From positions 6,820,001 to 6,884,000 of the forward strand of contig NZ_CP046171.1 in the NCBI RefSeq assembly GCF_011801125.1: a stretch of DNA of 64,000 bases. The letters are read 5' to 3'. Position 1 is the first letter of the stretch, and each line of letters begins with the position of its first letter. Below, in pieces: positions 20,222 to 29,742 of this stretch. The notes under the pieces are model-generated. The model did not search any database and had not been told where the DNA came from. It saw only the letters and a list, made by a program, of their open reading frames with translations. The position numbers and the translations under genes were made by a program. Source of the stretch: Nocardia brasiliensis (GTDB lineage Bacteria; Actinomycetota; Actinomycetes; Mycobacteriales; Mycobacteriaceae).

Positions 20222-20809
20222 TCAGGCCAGATGCAGATCGAGGGCGCGTTCGACCAGTGCACGCACGTCGACCGTCGGACCGACCAGCGCCAGGCTGCGG
20301 TTGGCGCGCAGGGCGGCGATGCCGTGCAGGTTGGTCCACAGCGCGATCGCCCGCCGCGCCGGCTCGGCCCGATCGGGTGCGGCCGCGCCGACCAGCGCCT
20401 CGAACCGCGCGTACAGCGGCAGCGTGGTGCCGCGCAGGTTCTCCCCCGAGCCCTCGAGCAGGTCGTGCCGGAACATCAGGGTGAACATCTCCGGCCGCGC
20501 GCCGGCGAACTCGACATACTCGACGCTCATCCGCGCCAGCCGCTCGCGCGGCGGCGCCGCGGCCACGTCCACCGCCGCGAACCGGTCGATGAGATCGCCG
20601 AAGCCCCGCGCGGCGACGGCGGCCAGCAACGCGCGATGCGTCGGAAAGTGCCGCCGTGGCGCCCCGTGTGAGACACCGGCGGCGCGCGTGATCGCCCGGA
20701 GGCCCAATTGCGCCGCGCCCACCTCTTCGAGCAACTCGACGCCCGCGTCGACCAGGCGTTCGCGCAGCGGTTGCGTCTCGACCATGCAGACATTGTCTAC
20801 CGAACCCAT
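20222..20809 (-). CDS. TetR-family regulator divergent from PlsC-like acyltransferase
   Basis: A 195-residue TetR protein; its HTH includes LRAITRAAGVSHGAPRRHFPTHRALLAAVAARGF. The ligand domain has FTLMFRHDLLEG, a stretch common in this TetR subgroup. ATG at 20809 has GAGGAG five bases upstream; an internal ATG at 20785 lacks a site. Three copies of a GTAGACA-N-TGTCTAC palindrome surround its promoter, and one lies inside codons 4-8 of this gene. That layout suggests tight autorepression together with control of the acyltransferase. Confidence 0.85.
   Translation of the reverse strand: MGSVDNVCMVETQPLRERLVDAGVELLEEVGAAQLGLRAITRAAGVSHGAPRRHFPTHRALLAAVAARGFGDLIDRFAAVDVAAAPPRERLARMSVEYVEFAGARPEMFTLMFRHDLLEGSGENLRGTTLPLYARFEALVGAAAPDRAEPARRAIALWTNLHGIAALRANRSLALVGPTVDVRALVERALDLHLA
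20786..20800. promoter_or_regulatory. TetR operator copy 3, within the tetR 5' coding region
   Basis: GCAGACATTGTCTAC, a near-perfect copy of the GTAGACA-N-TGTCTAC palindrome (one arm mismatch). It overlaps early codons of the TetR gene, where bound repressor could block elongation. Confidence 0.7.
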
Positions 20810-20829
20810 CAATTCTCCTCACGCCGGGT

Positions 20830-20844
20830 GTAGACACTGTCTAC
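20830..20844. promoter_or_regulatory. TetR operator copy 1
   Basis: GTAGACACTGTCTAC, a perfect 7+1+7 palindrome in the 80-base divergent region between the TetR gene and the acyltransferase gene. Confidence 0.8.
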
Positions 20845-20853
20845 TATCGTGCG

Positions 20854-20868
20854 GTAGACAATGTCTAC
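20854..20868. promoter_or_regulatory. TetR operator copy 2
   Basis: GTAGACAATGTCTAC, a perfect 7+1+7 palindrome, 24 bases centre to centre from copy 1 and 22 bases before the acyltransferase start. Two sites on one promoter suggest cooperative binding. Confidence 0.8.
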
Positions 20869-20889
20869 ACATTCTTTCAGGAGGTCTAC

Positions 20890-21543
20890 GTGTGGTACTG
20901 GCTCTTCAAATACGTGCTGCTCGGCCCCGTACTGCGGGTGCTGGGCAGGCCCGAAGTCGAAGGGCTTGACCAGGTTCCGCGCACCGGACCGGTGATCATC
21001 GCGGCCAACCACCTCGCGATGATCGACTCGCTGTATCTGGCTCTTGTCCTGCCCCGCCGCGCCACGTTCCTGGCCAAACAGGAGTACTTCACCGGCACCG
21101 GCCTGCGCGGACGCTTCCAGCGCTGGTTCTTCTCGGTGTCCGGGCAGGTGCCGGTGAACCGGACCGGCGGCAGCGCCGCGGCCGACGCACTGGCCGCCGC
21201 GACCCGGATCCTGGAATCCGGCGGCGTCTGGGCGATCCATCCCGAGGGGACCCGATCCCCGGACGGGCGGATCTACCGGGGGCGCACCGGAACCCTGCGC
21301 GTCGCGATGGCGACCGGAGCGCCGGTGATCCCGGTCGTGCTCAGCGGCACCGATCGGGTCAACCCCCGCGGCAAACGACTCCCCCGCTTCGCCAAGGTGC
21401 GCATCGGCTTCGGTGCGCCGCGCTACTACCTGCCCGCCGACCAGCAGCGCGCCGCCCGCACCGCCACCGACGAGCTGATGCGCGAGATCGCCGCGCGCTC
21501 CGGCAGGCACTACGTCGACCGGTACGCCGCGACCTTCCGCTGA
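20890..21543 (+). CDS. 1-acylglycerol-3-phosphate acyltransferase-like protein (PlsC family)
   Basis: A 217-residue glycerolipid acyltransferase. Motif I, the catalytic NHLAMID (H-x4-D), is near residue 40; motif III is HPEGTRSPDG near residue 117. VIPVVLSGTDRV fits the C-terminal motif. It probably acylates lysophosphatidate or a related lipid at the membrane. The GTG start at 20890 has AGGAGG five bases upstream. Two palindromic operators overlap its promoter, so the divergent TetR probably represses it. The true acyl acceptor is not known. Confidence 0.87.
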   Translation: MWYWLFKYVLLGPVLRVLGRPEVEGLDQVPRTGPVIIAANHLAMIDSLYLALVLPRRATFLAKQEYFTGTGLRGRFQRWFFSVSGQVPVNRTGGSAAADALAAATRILESGGVWAIHPEGTRSPDGRIYRGRTGTLRVAMATGAPVIPVVLSGTDRVNPRGKRLPRFAKVRIGFGAPRYYLPADQQRAARTATDELMREIAARSGRHYVDRYAATFR

Positions 21544-21673
21544 GCTCGCGCGCCGACCCGCGACACTCCAGCAACCGCCGACACGCTGAAAAAGGGTTAA
21601 CGCCACGCGGTAATGGCGGGATAGTTGAGTGCGGGCCGGCAGGCGGCCGGAGCCGGTGATGAGGGAGTAGACG

Positions 21674-23320
21674 TTGAGCAGGTTCACCGACGAGATGTAT
21701 GCGACGGCGCAGGCGTCGAGCCGGGGGCTGGTGACCGGTGAACCGGACGCACCACTGCGCCGGAGCTGGGGTGAGATCCATCGGATCGCCAGGAGGATGG
21801 CGGGCGGCCTCGCGGCGGCGGGCATCGGGCACGGGGACGCCGTCGGCGTGCTCGCCGGCCTGCCGGTCGACATCGCGCCCGCCTGCCAGGCGATCTGGAT
21901 GCGCGGCGCGTCCATCACCATGCTGCATCAGCCGACCCCGCGCACCGATCTGATGATCTGGGCCCGCGACACCGAGACCGTGCTGACCATGATCGAGGCG
22001 CGGGCGGTGGTGCTCGGCGCACCGTTCGAGGCGGCCGAGCCGCTGCTGCGCGAGCGCGGCATCACCGTGGTGCGCATCGACCAGCTGCACGAGGGCGCCG
22101 ACACCGACCCGGTGCCGACCACCGAGGACGATATCGCGTTGCAGCAGTTGACCTCCGGTTCCACCGGATCGCCCAAGGCGGTGCGGATCACGCACGGCAA
22201 CTTCTTCGTCAACGCCTACGCCATGTTCGACCGGGTGAAGTTCCAGCTCGACGACGATGTGATGATCAGCTGGCTGCCGCTGTTCCACGACATGGGCATG
22301 GTCGGATTCCTCAGCGTCCCTATGCAAATCGGCGCCGAGGTGGTCTGCGTGACCCCGATCGACTTCCTCAAGCGCCCGCTGCTGTGGGCGGAGCTAATCG
22401 CCAAGTACCGCGGAACAGTCACGGCCGCACCGAATTTCGCCTACTCACTGTTGGCGCGTCGACTCGAACAGGCCGACGACGGCGCGTTCGATCTGAGCAG
22501 TGTGCGCTACATGTGGAACGGGGCCGAGCCGGTCGACCCGGACACGATGGACGCCCTGGCCGCCTCCGGTAAACGCTTCGGGCTCAACCCGATGGCGCTC
22601 ACCCCGGTGTACGGCATGGCGGAAACAACACTGGCCGTGTCGATTCCGGACCCCGGGCTGGGGCAGGTCGTCGACGTCATCGACGCCGATCTGCTGGAGG
22701 CGCTCGGCAAGGCCGTCCCGGTGGCCGACGAGCATTCCCATCACGGCAATGTGCGCCGACTGCCGACGCTGGGCTACCTGGTCGACCATCTGGAGGGCCG
22801 GGTGGTCGACGCGGAACGCCAGCCGCTGCCGTCACGTTCGGTCGGCGTGATCGAATTACGTGGCCCGGCAGTCACTTCCGGGTACGTCACGGTGAACGGA
22901 TTCCAGCCCGCGCAGGACGACGCCGGTTGGCTCGACACCGGCGACATCGGCTATTTCACCGACGAGGGCCTGATCGTGGTGTGCGGCCGGATCAAGGACG
23001 TCGTCATCATGGGCGGGCGCAACATCTATCCCACCGATATCGAACGCGCCGCAACCCGGGTGGCGGGGGTCCGTCCCGGCAACGCGGTGGCGGTGCGGCT
23101 CGACGCCGGGCAGAAGCGGGAAAGCTTCGCCGTCGTGGTCGAGAGCAACGACTACCAGAACGCCGAAGAGGTCAAACGGATCGAACGCGAGATCGTGCAC
23201 GCGGTGTTCTCCGAGGTCGGCGCCCGCCCGCGCACCGTCGCGGTGCTCGGCCCCGGCGCACTGCCGAAGACCTCGTCGGGCAAACTCCGGCGCGCCGCCA
23301 CCGCCGTCCATCTGCGCTGA
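21674..23320 (+). CDS. Fatty-acyl-AMP ligase / acyl-CoA synthetase-like enzyme, Rv1013-like
   Basis: An adenylate-forming enzyme of 548 residues. The ATP-binding P-loop [18 protein letters not shown] lies near residue 158, with [12 protein letters not shown], the FAAL-like [14 protein letters not shown] and MWNGAEPV, then [19 protein letters not shown] and the C-terminal KTSSGKLRR lysine complete the set. The position beside pth and rplY matches Rv1013 (pks16). I infer activation of a fatty acid for a lipid or polyketide pathway, but no partner synthase is nearby. The start is a TTG at 21674 after GAGGGAG. Confidence 0.83.
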   Translation: MSRFTDEMYATAQASSRGLVTGEPDAPLRRSWGEIHRIARRMAGGLAAAGIGHGDAVGVLAGLPVDIAPACQAIWMRGASITMLHQPTPRTDLMIWARDTETVLTMIEARAVVLGAPFEAAEPLLRERGITVVRIDQLHEGADTDPVPTTEDDIALQQLTSGSTGSPKAVRITHGNFFVNAYAMFDRVKFQLDDDVMISWLPLFHDMGMVGFLSVPMQIGAEVVCVTPIDFLKRPLLWAELIAKYRGTVTAAPNFAYSLLARRLEQADDGAFDLSSVRYMWNGAEPVDPDTMDALAASGKRFGLNPMALTPVYGMAETTLAVSIPDPGLGQVVDVIDADLLEALGKAVPVADEHSHHGNVRRLPTLGYLVDHLEGRVVDAERQPLPSRSVGVIELRGPAVTSGYVTVNGFQPAQDDAGWLDTGDIGYFTDEGLIVVCGRIKDVVIMGGRNIYPTDIERAATRVAGVRPGNAVAVRLDAGQKRESFAVVVESNDYQNAEEVKRIEREIVHAVFSEVGARPRTVAVLGPGALPKTSSGKLRRAATAVHLR

Positions 23321-23349
23321 GGCGGCGAACAGCCGGCAAGTCGATCACG

Positions 23350-23378
23350 TCGGCGGCGCGGTGGACTCGCGCCGCCGA
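23350..23378. terminator. Hairpin between convergent acyl-ligase and pth genes
   Basis: TCGGCGGCGCG (23350-23360) pairs perfectly with CGCGCCGCCGA (23368-23378) around a 7-base loop. There is no T-run. It sits in a 61-base convergent gap and could end transcription from both sides. Confidence 0.6.
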
Positions 23379-23381
23379 TGC

Positions 23382-23963
23382 TCAGTGCACCCGGTTCTGC
23401 GCGGCTTCCAGCCCGACCCGCAGCAACAGCTCGACGGCGTCGGCGGCCTGCTCGACGATCACCGGAATCTCTTTGCGCTCGGCGGTCGCGAACGGCTTGA
23501 GCACGAAATCGGCGGGATCCTGGCGGCCCGGCGGGCGGCCGATGCCGATGCGGGTGCGCAGGTAGTCCTTGGTGGTCAGGGCGCTGGACACGGAGCGAAG
23601 GCCGTTGTGGCCGCCCTCGCCGCCCCCGCGCTTGAGCCGGATCTCGCCGAACGGGAGGTCGAGTTCGTCGTGCACGACGATCACCTCGGTGGGCGGCACG
23701 GAGAAGAACTTCGCCAGCGCCGCGACCGGCCGACCGGACAGGTTCATGAAGGTCCGCGGCTTGGCGATGAGCACCTGGCGGCCGTCGAGGCGGGCCTGCA
23801 GCAGGTCGGCGCCGGACTTCTTGTGCACCCCGAAACGGCCGCCGACGCGCTGCGCGAGCACGTCGGCGACCAGGAACCCCACGTTGTGCCGGGTGCGCTC
23901 GTAGTCGGCCCCTGGATTACCCAGTCCGACCACGAGCGCGGGCCCGGTCACGGATTCGGTCAT
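23382..23963 (-). CDS. pth: Peptidyl-tRNA hydrolase
   Basis: Pth releases peptides from prematurely dissociated peptidyl-tRNA. Conserved features are [19 protein letters not shown] near residue 12 with the catalytic His, the Asn-containing [16 protein letters not shown] and [12 protein letters not shown]. The length is 193 residues, normal for the family. It follows rplY by 23 bases on the same strand, matching Rv1014c-Rv1015c. Confidence 0.97.
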   Translation of the reverse strand: MTESVTGPALVVGLGNPGADYERTRHNVGFLVADVLAQRVGGRFGVHKKSGADLLQARLDGRQVLIAKPRTFMNLSGRPVAALAKFFSVPPTEVIVVHDELDLPFGEIRLKRGGGEGGHNGLRSVSSALTTKDYLRTRIGIGRPPGRQDPADFVLKPFATAERKEIPVIVEQAADAVELLLRVGLEAAQNRVH

Positions 23964-23986
23964 CTACTGACCTGATTTCCCAGTAC

Positions 23987-24589
23987 TTACTCGGCGCTCG
24001 CGGCTTCGCCTTCGGCGGCCTCGTCGCCTTCGGCGGCCTCGGCCTGCGGGGCGGCGATGACGTTCACGATGAGGGTCTCGGCGTCCACGTTCAGGGTGAC
24101 GCCCTTGGGCAGGGTGAGCTCGCCCGCGTTGATCTGCGTGCCGGCCTCGACACCCTCGACCGAGACCTCGATGGACTCGGGGATGTTCAGCGCGTCGGCC
24201 TCGATGGAGATGGTGGTGGCGTCCTGGGTGACCAGGGTGCCCGCGGCGGCCTCGCCGGTGATGACGACGTTCACATCGGCGCTGACCTTCTCGCCCTTCT
24301 TGACGATGAGCAGGTCGGCGTGCTCGATGTAGCGGCGGATCGGGTGCACCACAACGGATTTGGTCAGCGCGAGTTGCTTCTTGCCGTCGATGACGAGGTT
24401 CAGCACCGCGTTGGTGCCGTGCTCGCGCAGGATCGCGGAGAAGGCCTGGGCGTTGACCGACAGGTGCTGCGGGTCGGCCTGGTGGCCGTACAGGACGGCG
24501 GGAACATTGCCGGCCCGGCGGGTACGGCGGGCGGCGCCCTTGCCGAACTCGGTGCGGACGGCGGCTTCGAGAAGGTTGGCGTCGGACAT
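23987..24589 (-). CDS. rplY: 50S ribosomal protein L25 (general stress protein CTC type)
   Basis: The N-terminal L25 domain binds 5S rRNA and includes [24 protein letters not shown] near residue 10. The C-terminal TL5/CTC beta domain runs from about residue 100 and ends in an acidic Ala/Glu tail ([15 protein letters not shown]), as in actinobacteria. It is 200 residues. It forms an operon with pth and is divergent from prfC across a 320-base gap. Confidence 0.96.
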   Translation of the reverse strand: MSDANLLEAAVRTEFGKGAARRTRRAGNVPAVLYGHQADPQHLSVNAQAFSAILREHGTNAVLNLVIDGKKQLALTKSVVVHPIRRYIEHADLLIVKKGEKVSADVNVVITGEAAAGTLVTQDATTISIEADALNIPESIEVSVEGVEAGTQINAGELTLPKGVTLNVDAETLIVNVIAAPQAEAAEGDEAAEGEAASAE

Positions 24590-24911
24590 GACTGGATCTA
24601 CTCCCTACGGCGGTTCCGGGCTGTCAACAGTGCGCCAGGGACTGTGTGCGCCCTGGCTCGATTGGTCTACTCGTCGGGGCAAGAGGATGCGAACGAGGAC
24701 GGCCGGAAGCCGCGCCGCGTCGATCACGGTGAACGCAAAATCAGGTCTGCGGTCACCCTCGCCGAGACAACCCGAACACCATACCGCAAGGGTTGTACAC
24801 ACCAGGAATCGGGTGACCCCGCCGGTTGCGGGACGCGGGTCGAGTCGCGATCGGGCCGATCGCGTAGATTGGACCGGTTGCCGATCAGGTCGTCTGTGAA
24901 AGGTTGTTGCG
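24590..24911. other. Intergenic region between rplY and prfC
   Basis: About 320 bases with no convincing coding sequence. It must hold the divergent promoters of rplY-pth and prfC. The only strong pattern is a 19-base inverted repeat at 24846-24864. No tRNA or obvious riboswitch is visible. Confidence 0.5.
24846..24864. promoter_or_regulatory. 19-base inverted repeat upstream of prfC
   Basis: CGCGATCGG and CCGATCGCG flank one central G (9+1+9, perfect), ending 47 bases before the prfC start. It may be an operator or a leader hairpin; GC-rich chance remains possible. Confidence 0.4.
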
Positions 24912-26531
24912 TTGACCGCCTCCCCCGAGGGTCTGCCTGCCGAGGTTTCCCGACGGCGCACATTCGCGGTGATCTCCCACCCCGACGCCGGTAAGTCGAC
25001 GCTCACCGAAGCGCTCGCGCTGCACGCCAGGATGATCTCCGAGGCGGGCGCGATCCACGGCAAGGCAGGCCGCCGCTCCACCGTCTCGGACTGGATGGAG
25101 ATGGAGAAGGCGCGCGGCATCTCGGTCAGTTCGACCGCGCTGCAGTTCAACTATCGCGCCGAGGGCGCCGACGAGGACAGCGTGATCAACCTCGTCGACA
25201 CCCCCGGCCACTCCGATTTCTCCGAGGACACCTACCGGGTGCTCACCGCCGTCGACGCCGCGGTGATGCTGATCGACGCCGCCAAGGGCTTGGAACCGCA
25301 GACGCTCAAGCTGTTCCAGGTGTGCAGGCACCGCGGCATCCCGGTCATCACCGTGATCAACAAGTGGGACCGGCCCGGCCAGGCGCCACTGGAACTGCTC
25401 GACGAGATCAGCGAACGGATCGGGCTCACCCCGACGCCCCTGTTCCTCCCGGTCGGCATCGCGGGCGACTTCCGCGGCCTGCTGCGCCGCGGCGCGGAGG
25501 GCGCTCCGCTCGAATACATCCACTTCACCCGCACCGCGGGTGGCGCGACCATCGCGCCGGAGGAGTCGCTGACCCCGGCCGAGGCCGAGGCGCGCGAGGG
25601 CGAGGCGTGGACCACTGCGGCCGAGGAGAGCGAGCTGCTCTCGGCCACCGGCCAGGACCACGATCAGGAACTGTTCCTGGCCGGCCAGACCTCCCCGGTC
25701 ATCTACGCCTCGGCGATGCTGAATTTCGGTGTGCGCCAACTGCTGGAGACCCTGGTCGCGCTGGCGCCCGCGCCCGGCCCACGCGCCGATGTGCACGGCA
25801 AGGCCCGCGAGACCACCGAGCCGTTCAGCGCCGTCGTGTTCAAGGTGCAGGCGGGCATGGACGCCGCGCACCGCGACCGGCTCGCGTTCATGCGCATCGT
25901 CTCCGGCGAGTTCGAGCGCGGCATGGTCGTGACGCACGCGCAGACCGGCCGTCCGTTCGCCACCAAGTACGCGTTGACCGTGTTCGGCCGGGAACGCACC
26001 ACGGTCGACACCGCCTACCCCGGCGACGTGGTCGGCCTGGTGAACGCGACCGCGCTGGCCCCGGGCCACACGCTGTTCGTGGACAAGAAGGTGGAGTTCC
26101 CGCCGATCCCGTCCTTCGCGCCGGAACACTTCGCGGTGCTGCGGGCCGAGAGCGCGGGCAAGTACAAGCAGTTCCGCAAGGCCATCGACCAGCTCGACTC
26201 CGAGGGCGTGGTGCAGGTGCTGCGCAACGATATTCGCGGCGACGCCGCGCCGGTGCTCGCCGCGGTCGGCCCGATGCAGTTCGAGGTGGTCACCGCGCGG
26301 ATGACCACCGAGTTCAGTGTCGAGACCCGGATGGAGAACCTGCCATACACGCTGGCCCGGCGCACCGACGCCGCGTCGGCGGACGAACTCGACCGCCAGC
26401 GCGGGGTCGAGGTGTTCACCCGCAGCGACGGCGCGCTGCTCGCCCTGTTCAGCGACAAGTGGCGGCTGCAGTACATCGAGAAGGAATTCCCGAGCCTGAC
26501 CCTCGAGCCCCTGGTCGCGACCGCGGACTGA
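24912..26531 (+). CDS. prfC: Peptide chain release factor 3
   Basis: RF3 is a translational GTPase that removes RF1/RF2 after termination. The G-domain has HPDAGKSTLTE (G1, about residue 23), ARGISVSSTALQF (G2), DTPGHSDF (G3) and NKWDRPG (G4). The RF3-specific insertion and C-terminal domains follow, ending near KWRLQYIEKEFPSLTLEP. The length of 539 residues is typical. The start is a TTG at 24912. RF3 is not universal in actinobacteria, so its presence is informative. Confidence 0.95.
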   Translation: MTASPEGLPAEVSRRRTFAVISHPDAGKSTLTEALALHARMISEAGAIHGKAGRRSTVSDWMEMEKARGISVSSTALQFNYRAEGADEDSVINLVDTPGHSDFSEDTYRVLTAVDAAVMLIDAAKGLEPQTLKLFQVCRHRGIPVITVINKWDRPGQAPLELLDEISERIGLTPTPLFLPVGIAGDFRGLLRRGAEGAPLEYIHFTRTAGGATIAPEESLTPAEAEAREGEAWTTAAEESELLSATGQDHDQELFLAGQTSPVIYASAMLNFGVRQLLETLVALAPAPGPRADVHGKARETTEPFSAVVFKVQAGMDAAHRDRLAFMRIVSGEFERGMVVTHAQTGRPFATKYALTVFGRERTTVDTAYPGDVVGLVNATALAPGHTLFVDKKVEFPPIPSFAPEHFAVLRAESAGKYKQFRKAIDQLDSEGVVQVLRNDIRGDAAPVLAAVGPMQFEVVTARMTTEFSVETRMENLPYTLARRTDAASADELDRQRGVEVFTRSDGALLALFSDKWRLQYIEKEFPSLTLEPLVATAD

Positions 26532-26552
26532 GTTCTCGCCCGCCGCCGGGCC

Positions 26553-27170
26553 TCAGCCCGCTTCCGGCTCCGACGTGGCGCCGGGGTCGCGCTCGACCGA
26601 GGAGATGACGCCCTCTTCGCGCGAGATGAGACCCCATCTGCTCGAGGTGAGCCGCAGGCTCGGCAGATCGCTCAGCGACAGCACCACCTCGTAGGTGCGC
26701 TCGTACCCGGTGTGCGAGATGCGCCAGTGGCCGTCGGCGCAGCGCACGTATTCATCGGAGTAGAACGCCGCACCGCGCAGCAGCATGTTGTGGCCGGGGA
26801 TGAGCACGGTGTCGGCCAGATACCAGGTCCCGGTGGCGGTGTCGCCCTCGACATCGATCTCGGGGTGATCGCAGCGATGCTCGGTGATCACGTGCGGGCC
26901 GAGGGTGTTGCGCATGAAGGCCAGAAACGCGTCACGCGACTCGAATTGCAGATACTCGCTGTAGGTGGCGGTCGCCTCGGGGATCATGGTGTCGGCGAAC
27001 TCGTCCCAGGACTTGGTGTCCAGGGTGCGCAGATAGCGGAACTTCAATCTACTGATGGCGGCGACGTCGTCTCTTGCCGTACCGCCCGCTCCAGGGGCGC
27101 TCGGCTCCTGTCCGTCGGCGACACCCGCCCCCGGGTCGCCGCGGCCCTGCCCGTCGGTTCCCTGATCCAT
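26553..27170 (-). CDS. SnoaL-like / NTF2-fold protein
   Basis: A 205-residue protein with a polar, Gly-rich leader of about 35 residues and then an NTF2-like fold, AISRLKFRYLRTLDTKSWDEFADTM...ATATYSEY. The segment TEHRCDHPEIDVEGDTATGTWYLADTV and HTGYERTYE are characteristic of the SnoaL_4 group (bile-acid dehydratase-like and related). Such proteins can be isomerases, dehydratases or ligand-binding proteins. It reads convergently with prfC; no pathway partner is evident. Confidence 0.7.
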   Translation of the reverse strand: MDQGTDGQGRGDPGAGVADGQEPSAPGAGGTARDDVAAISRLKFRYLRTLDTKSWDEFADTMIPEATATYSEYLQFESRDAFLAFMRNTLGPHVITEHRCDHPEIDVEGDTATGTWYLADTVLIPGHNMLLRGAAFYSDEYVRCADGHWRISHTGYERTYEVVLSLSDLPSLRLTSSRWGLISREEGVISSVERDPGATSEPEAG

Positions 27171-27267
27171 CCATCAACAATCCCATCCGAAGCCGCCGAG
27201 CTGCGCGAATTACCGGATTTGGCTCGCGCGCGTCTCGGTTTCGGCCTGCTGGGCGGCCCGGAAAGAG

Positions 27268-28158
27268 TCAGTTGCCGATGGTGAAGCAGGTGCGGCAGAA
27301 GTCCTCGCCGAATTCGGTGAGGCGCAAACTCTTGCGCACGATCTTCGGCGCGCGGCCCGCCTTCTTCAGCGCGGCCTCCACCACCGGCTGCACCTCGAGC
27401 ACCATGTAGCGGCTGAGCACCACCGGGTCCTCGGAGATCAGGGTCAGGCCGAGCCGCCTGAGGTTGATCAGGTACGACCGGGCGCGGTCCGGATAGCGCA
27501 CCCCCGCCTGCTCCGGCACCGAGGTCAGATCGCCCTGCACCAGTTCCGAACCGATGCCGAGTGGACGATTGGTGCGCACATCGACCGAGGGCTGCGGGCC
27601 GTTCTGCGCCATGAAGCGCAGGATGCGGGCCTCGTCGGGCGCCAGTTCGTCGAGGATTCGGTCGTAGGCCGGGTGCACGTCCTCGGTGAAGTAGACATCG
27701 GCCGACCGGGCGAGCAGCGCGTCGCCGCGCCTGCGGAGTTCCTCTGCGCTCGCCGAGCGCAGATACGAACCGACCGCGAGCGCCTGCGGCGCGCCGCCGT
27801 GATTGCCCGGCCCGTTCGGCGTCGGCACGTAGCTGACGATCTCGCGCACCGAACCCTCGGTGACGCCGAGCGCGCTACGGGCTATGGAGCGCAACGCATT
27901 TCCGGTTCGCTCGGCGATATCGGCGGAGGACTCACCGTCCAGCGCGGCCTGGGTGATCTCCTTGGTGACCTCGTAGGTGGTGCCGACCGCCCACTGCCCG
28001 CCGCGCACGACACTGCCCGCCGCGACCCCCGCGGCACGGAACACCCCGCGAATCAGCCGCGCCTCGTTGCTGATCTGGCGCTGTTCGACGTCGGAGCTGC
28101 GCTCCACCGCGCGGGAGCCGGTTCGAGTGATGTCCTGTCCGGCCCTGTCGTTTGCCAC
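27268..28158 (-). CDS. DUF4393-like protein, copy 1
   Basis: A 296-residue protein. The middle and C-terminal region has LDELAPDEARILRFMAQNGPQPSVDVRT and YPDRARSYLINLRRLGL, matching DUF4393 (Abi-alpha-like) proteins. The N-terminal part contains a small amphipathic stretch, FRAAGVAAGSVVRGGQWAVGTTYEVTKE. It is a clear paralogue of the protein at 29733-30617. The GTG at 28158 follows CGGAG at five bases; an upstream GTG at 28197 has no site. It diverges from the DUF445 gene, which lies between the two paralogues. Function unknown. Confidence 0.72.
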   Translation of the reverse strand: MANDRAGQDITRTGSRAVERSSDVEQRQISNEARLIRGVFRAAGVAAGSVVRGGQWAVGTTYEVTKEITQAALDGESSADIAERTGNALRSIARSALGVTEGSVREIVSYVPTPNGPGNHGGAPQALAVGSYLRSASAEELRRRGDALLARSADVYFTEDVHPAYDRILDELAPDEARILRFMAQNGPQPSVDVRTNRPLGIGSELVQGDLTSVPEQAGVRYPDRARSYLINLRRLGLTLISEDPVVLSRYMVLEVQPVVEAALKKAGRAPKIVRKSLRLTEFGEDFCRTCFTIGN

Positions 28159-28419
28159 GTCTACTCCGATATCGCCAGGTGAACGAATCCGCCCCACAGA
28201 TTACTGCCCCCTGTGTCGTTGGTCATTGTCGCGGTCGAAGCGAGCAGGCGCGGCATTGCCGACAAACACTGTGACCGATATCTCGGCGTGGTTCACCGCG
28301 GAGCCACCCACCGGAGCCGAACCGTTCGGTCTCGCCACAATAGAGTCCCGATGCCGACAGGGTGCTACTTTGATGTTCCGGTGAGGCGGCGGTCACCGGT
28401 GTGTCGGCAGGAGGGTGTC

Positions 28420-29742
28420 GTGTTAGAGAGCGTGTTCGGAATCCACCCGACAATCCTGCTCGAGCTATTGACGATCCCGCTTTTCACCGGGGTCATCGGG
28501 TACATAACCAACTGGACCGGCGTGCTGATGCTGTTCCGGCCGATCGCGTTCCACGGGGTGCGCCTGCCCGGGCTTCGCGCGTTGTACCCGTTCCTGCCCA
28601 AACGAATTCAGGTGCTGCCCCTACTGAGTTATGACGGGCGATTCGGCTGGCAGGGCATCGTGCCCTCGCGTGCGGACAAGATGGCGAGCATCGCGGTCGA
28701 CAAGGGTCTGGCCAAACTGGGCAGCGTCGCCGACTTCTACCGCGAACTGGAACCGGACAAGCTCGCCGAACATCTGGCGAGCATCGCCGACGAACAGATC
28801 CAGGACATCGTCGAAGAAATTCTCAAACGGGAACATCCACAGCTCTGGTACAATCTGCCGACTCAAGTGCGCGAGATGGTGCACGCGCGGGTCAAGCAGC
28901 AACTGCCCGATATTCTGCGCGAGCTGACGGATGAATTGGGCGCGAATATTGATCAACTGCTCGATGTGAAGCAGATGGTGATTCGCTACTTCCAGGCCCG
29001 GCCGCAACTGCTCAACACGCTGTTCCAGGTACTCGGCGCGAAAGAGCTGCGGTTCATGATCAACTTCGGCTTTTTCTTCGGCGCGCCGATGGGCGCGATC
29101 GTGGTCGCCGTGCTGCACCTGACCGGCTGGTCGACCCTGGTCGTGCTGCCGATCGGCGGCGTGATCATCGGCTGGGTGGTCAACTGGGTTGGCATCAACA
29201 TGATCTTCGCGCCCGCGTACCCGAAGTGGTGGTGCCCGTGGCGGCAAGGCCTGCTGATCAAGCGCCAGTCCGAGATCACCGACGGCTACGCGGAATTGGT
29301 GTCCAGTCAGGTGATGACCGTCGCCAACATCGGCGACGAACTGCTCAACGGACCGCGCTCGGACCGGACGATGCAGATGCTAGAGGACACGCTGCGTCCG
29401 GCCGCGGACCGCGCGCTCGGCCCCGCCCGGCCCGCGGTCAAATTCATGCTCGGCAGCCGCGAATACGACGCGCTGCAGGACACATTGACCTCCGAGGCCA
29501 TGACCATCGCCCCGATCGCGTTCGCCGATCCGGAGTTCAACGTGCGCCAGGGCAGGCACATCAACCAGTACATCGCCAGGCAGATGGCCGCGCTGAAGCC
29601 GCCGGACTTCGTCGACATGCTGCGCTCGGCGATCAAACAAGATGAGTGGCTGCTTTTTCTGCATGGCGGCGTGTTGGGTCTGTTCGCCGGATACGCTCAT
29701 ATCCTGATCTTCGGAACAGGAGTGGCGAGCACATGGCTGTAG
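28420..29742 (+). CDS. DUF445 membrane protein
   Basis: A 440-residue DUF445 (YheB-like) protein. The N-terminus has a membrane helix, LLELLTIPLFTGVIGYITNWTGVLMLF, containing the family's ITNW motif. A helical middle domain (residues about 80-210) has EELVR-type charged heptads and may be coiled coil. A second membrane pair follows, GAPMGAIVVAVLHLTGWSTLVVLPIGGVIIGWVVNWVGI. A C-terminal helix, LLFLHGGVLGLFAGYAHILIFG, ends it. The GTG at 28420 has GGAGGG four bases upstream. The stop overlaps the next gene by 10 bases. No biochemical role is known. Confidence 0.8.
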   Translation: MLESVFGIHPTILLELLTIPLFTGVIGYITNWTGVLMLFRPIAFHGVRLPGLRALYPFLPKRIQVLPLLSYDGRFGWQGIVPSRADKMASIAVDKGLAKLGSVADFYRELEPDKLAEHLASIADEQIQDIVEEILKREHPQLWYNLPTQVREMVHARVKQQLPDILRELTDELGANIDQLLDVKQMVIRYFQARPQLLNTLFQVLGAKELRFMINFGFFFGAPMGAIVVAVLHLTGWSTLVVLPIGGVIIGWVVNWVGINMIFAPAYPKWWCPWRQGLLIKRQSEITDGYAELVSSQVMTVANIGDELLNGPRSDRTMQMLEDTLRPAADRALGPARPAVKFMLGSREYDALQDTLTSEAMTIAPIAFADPEFNVRQGRHINQYIARQMAALKPPDFVDMLRSAIKQDEWLLFLHGGVLGLFAGYAHILIFGTGVASTWL

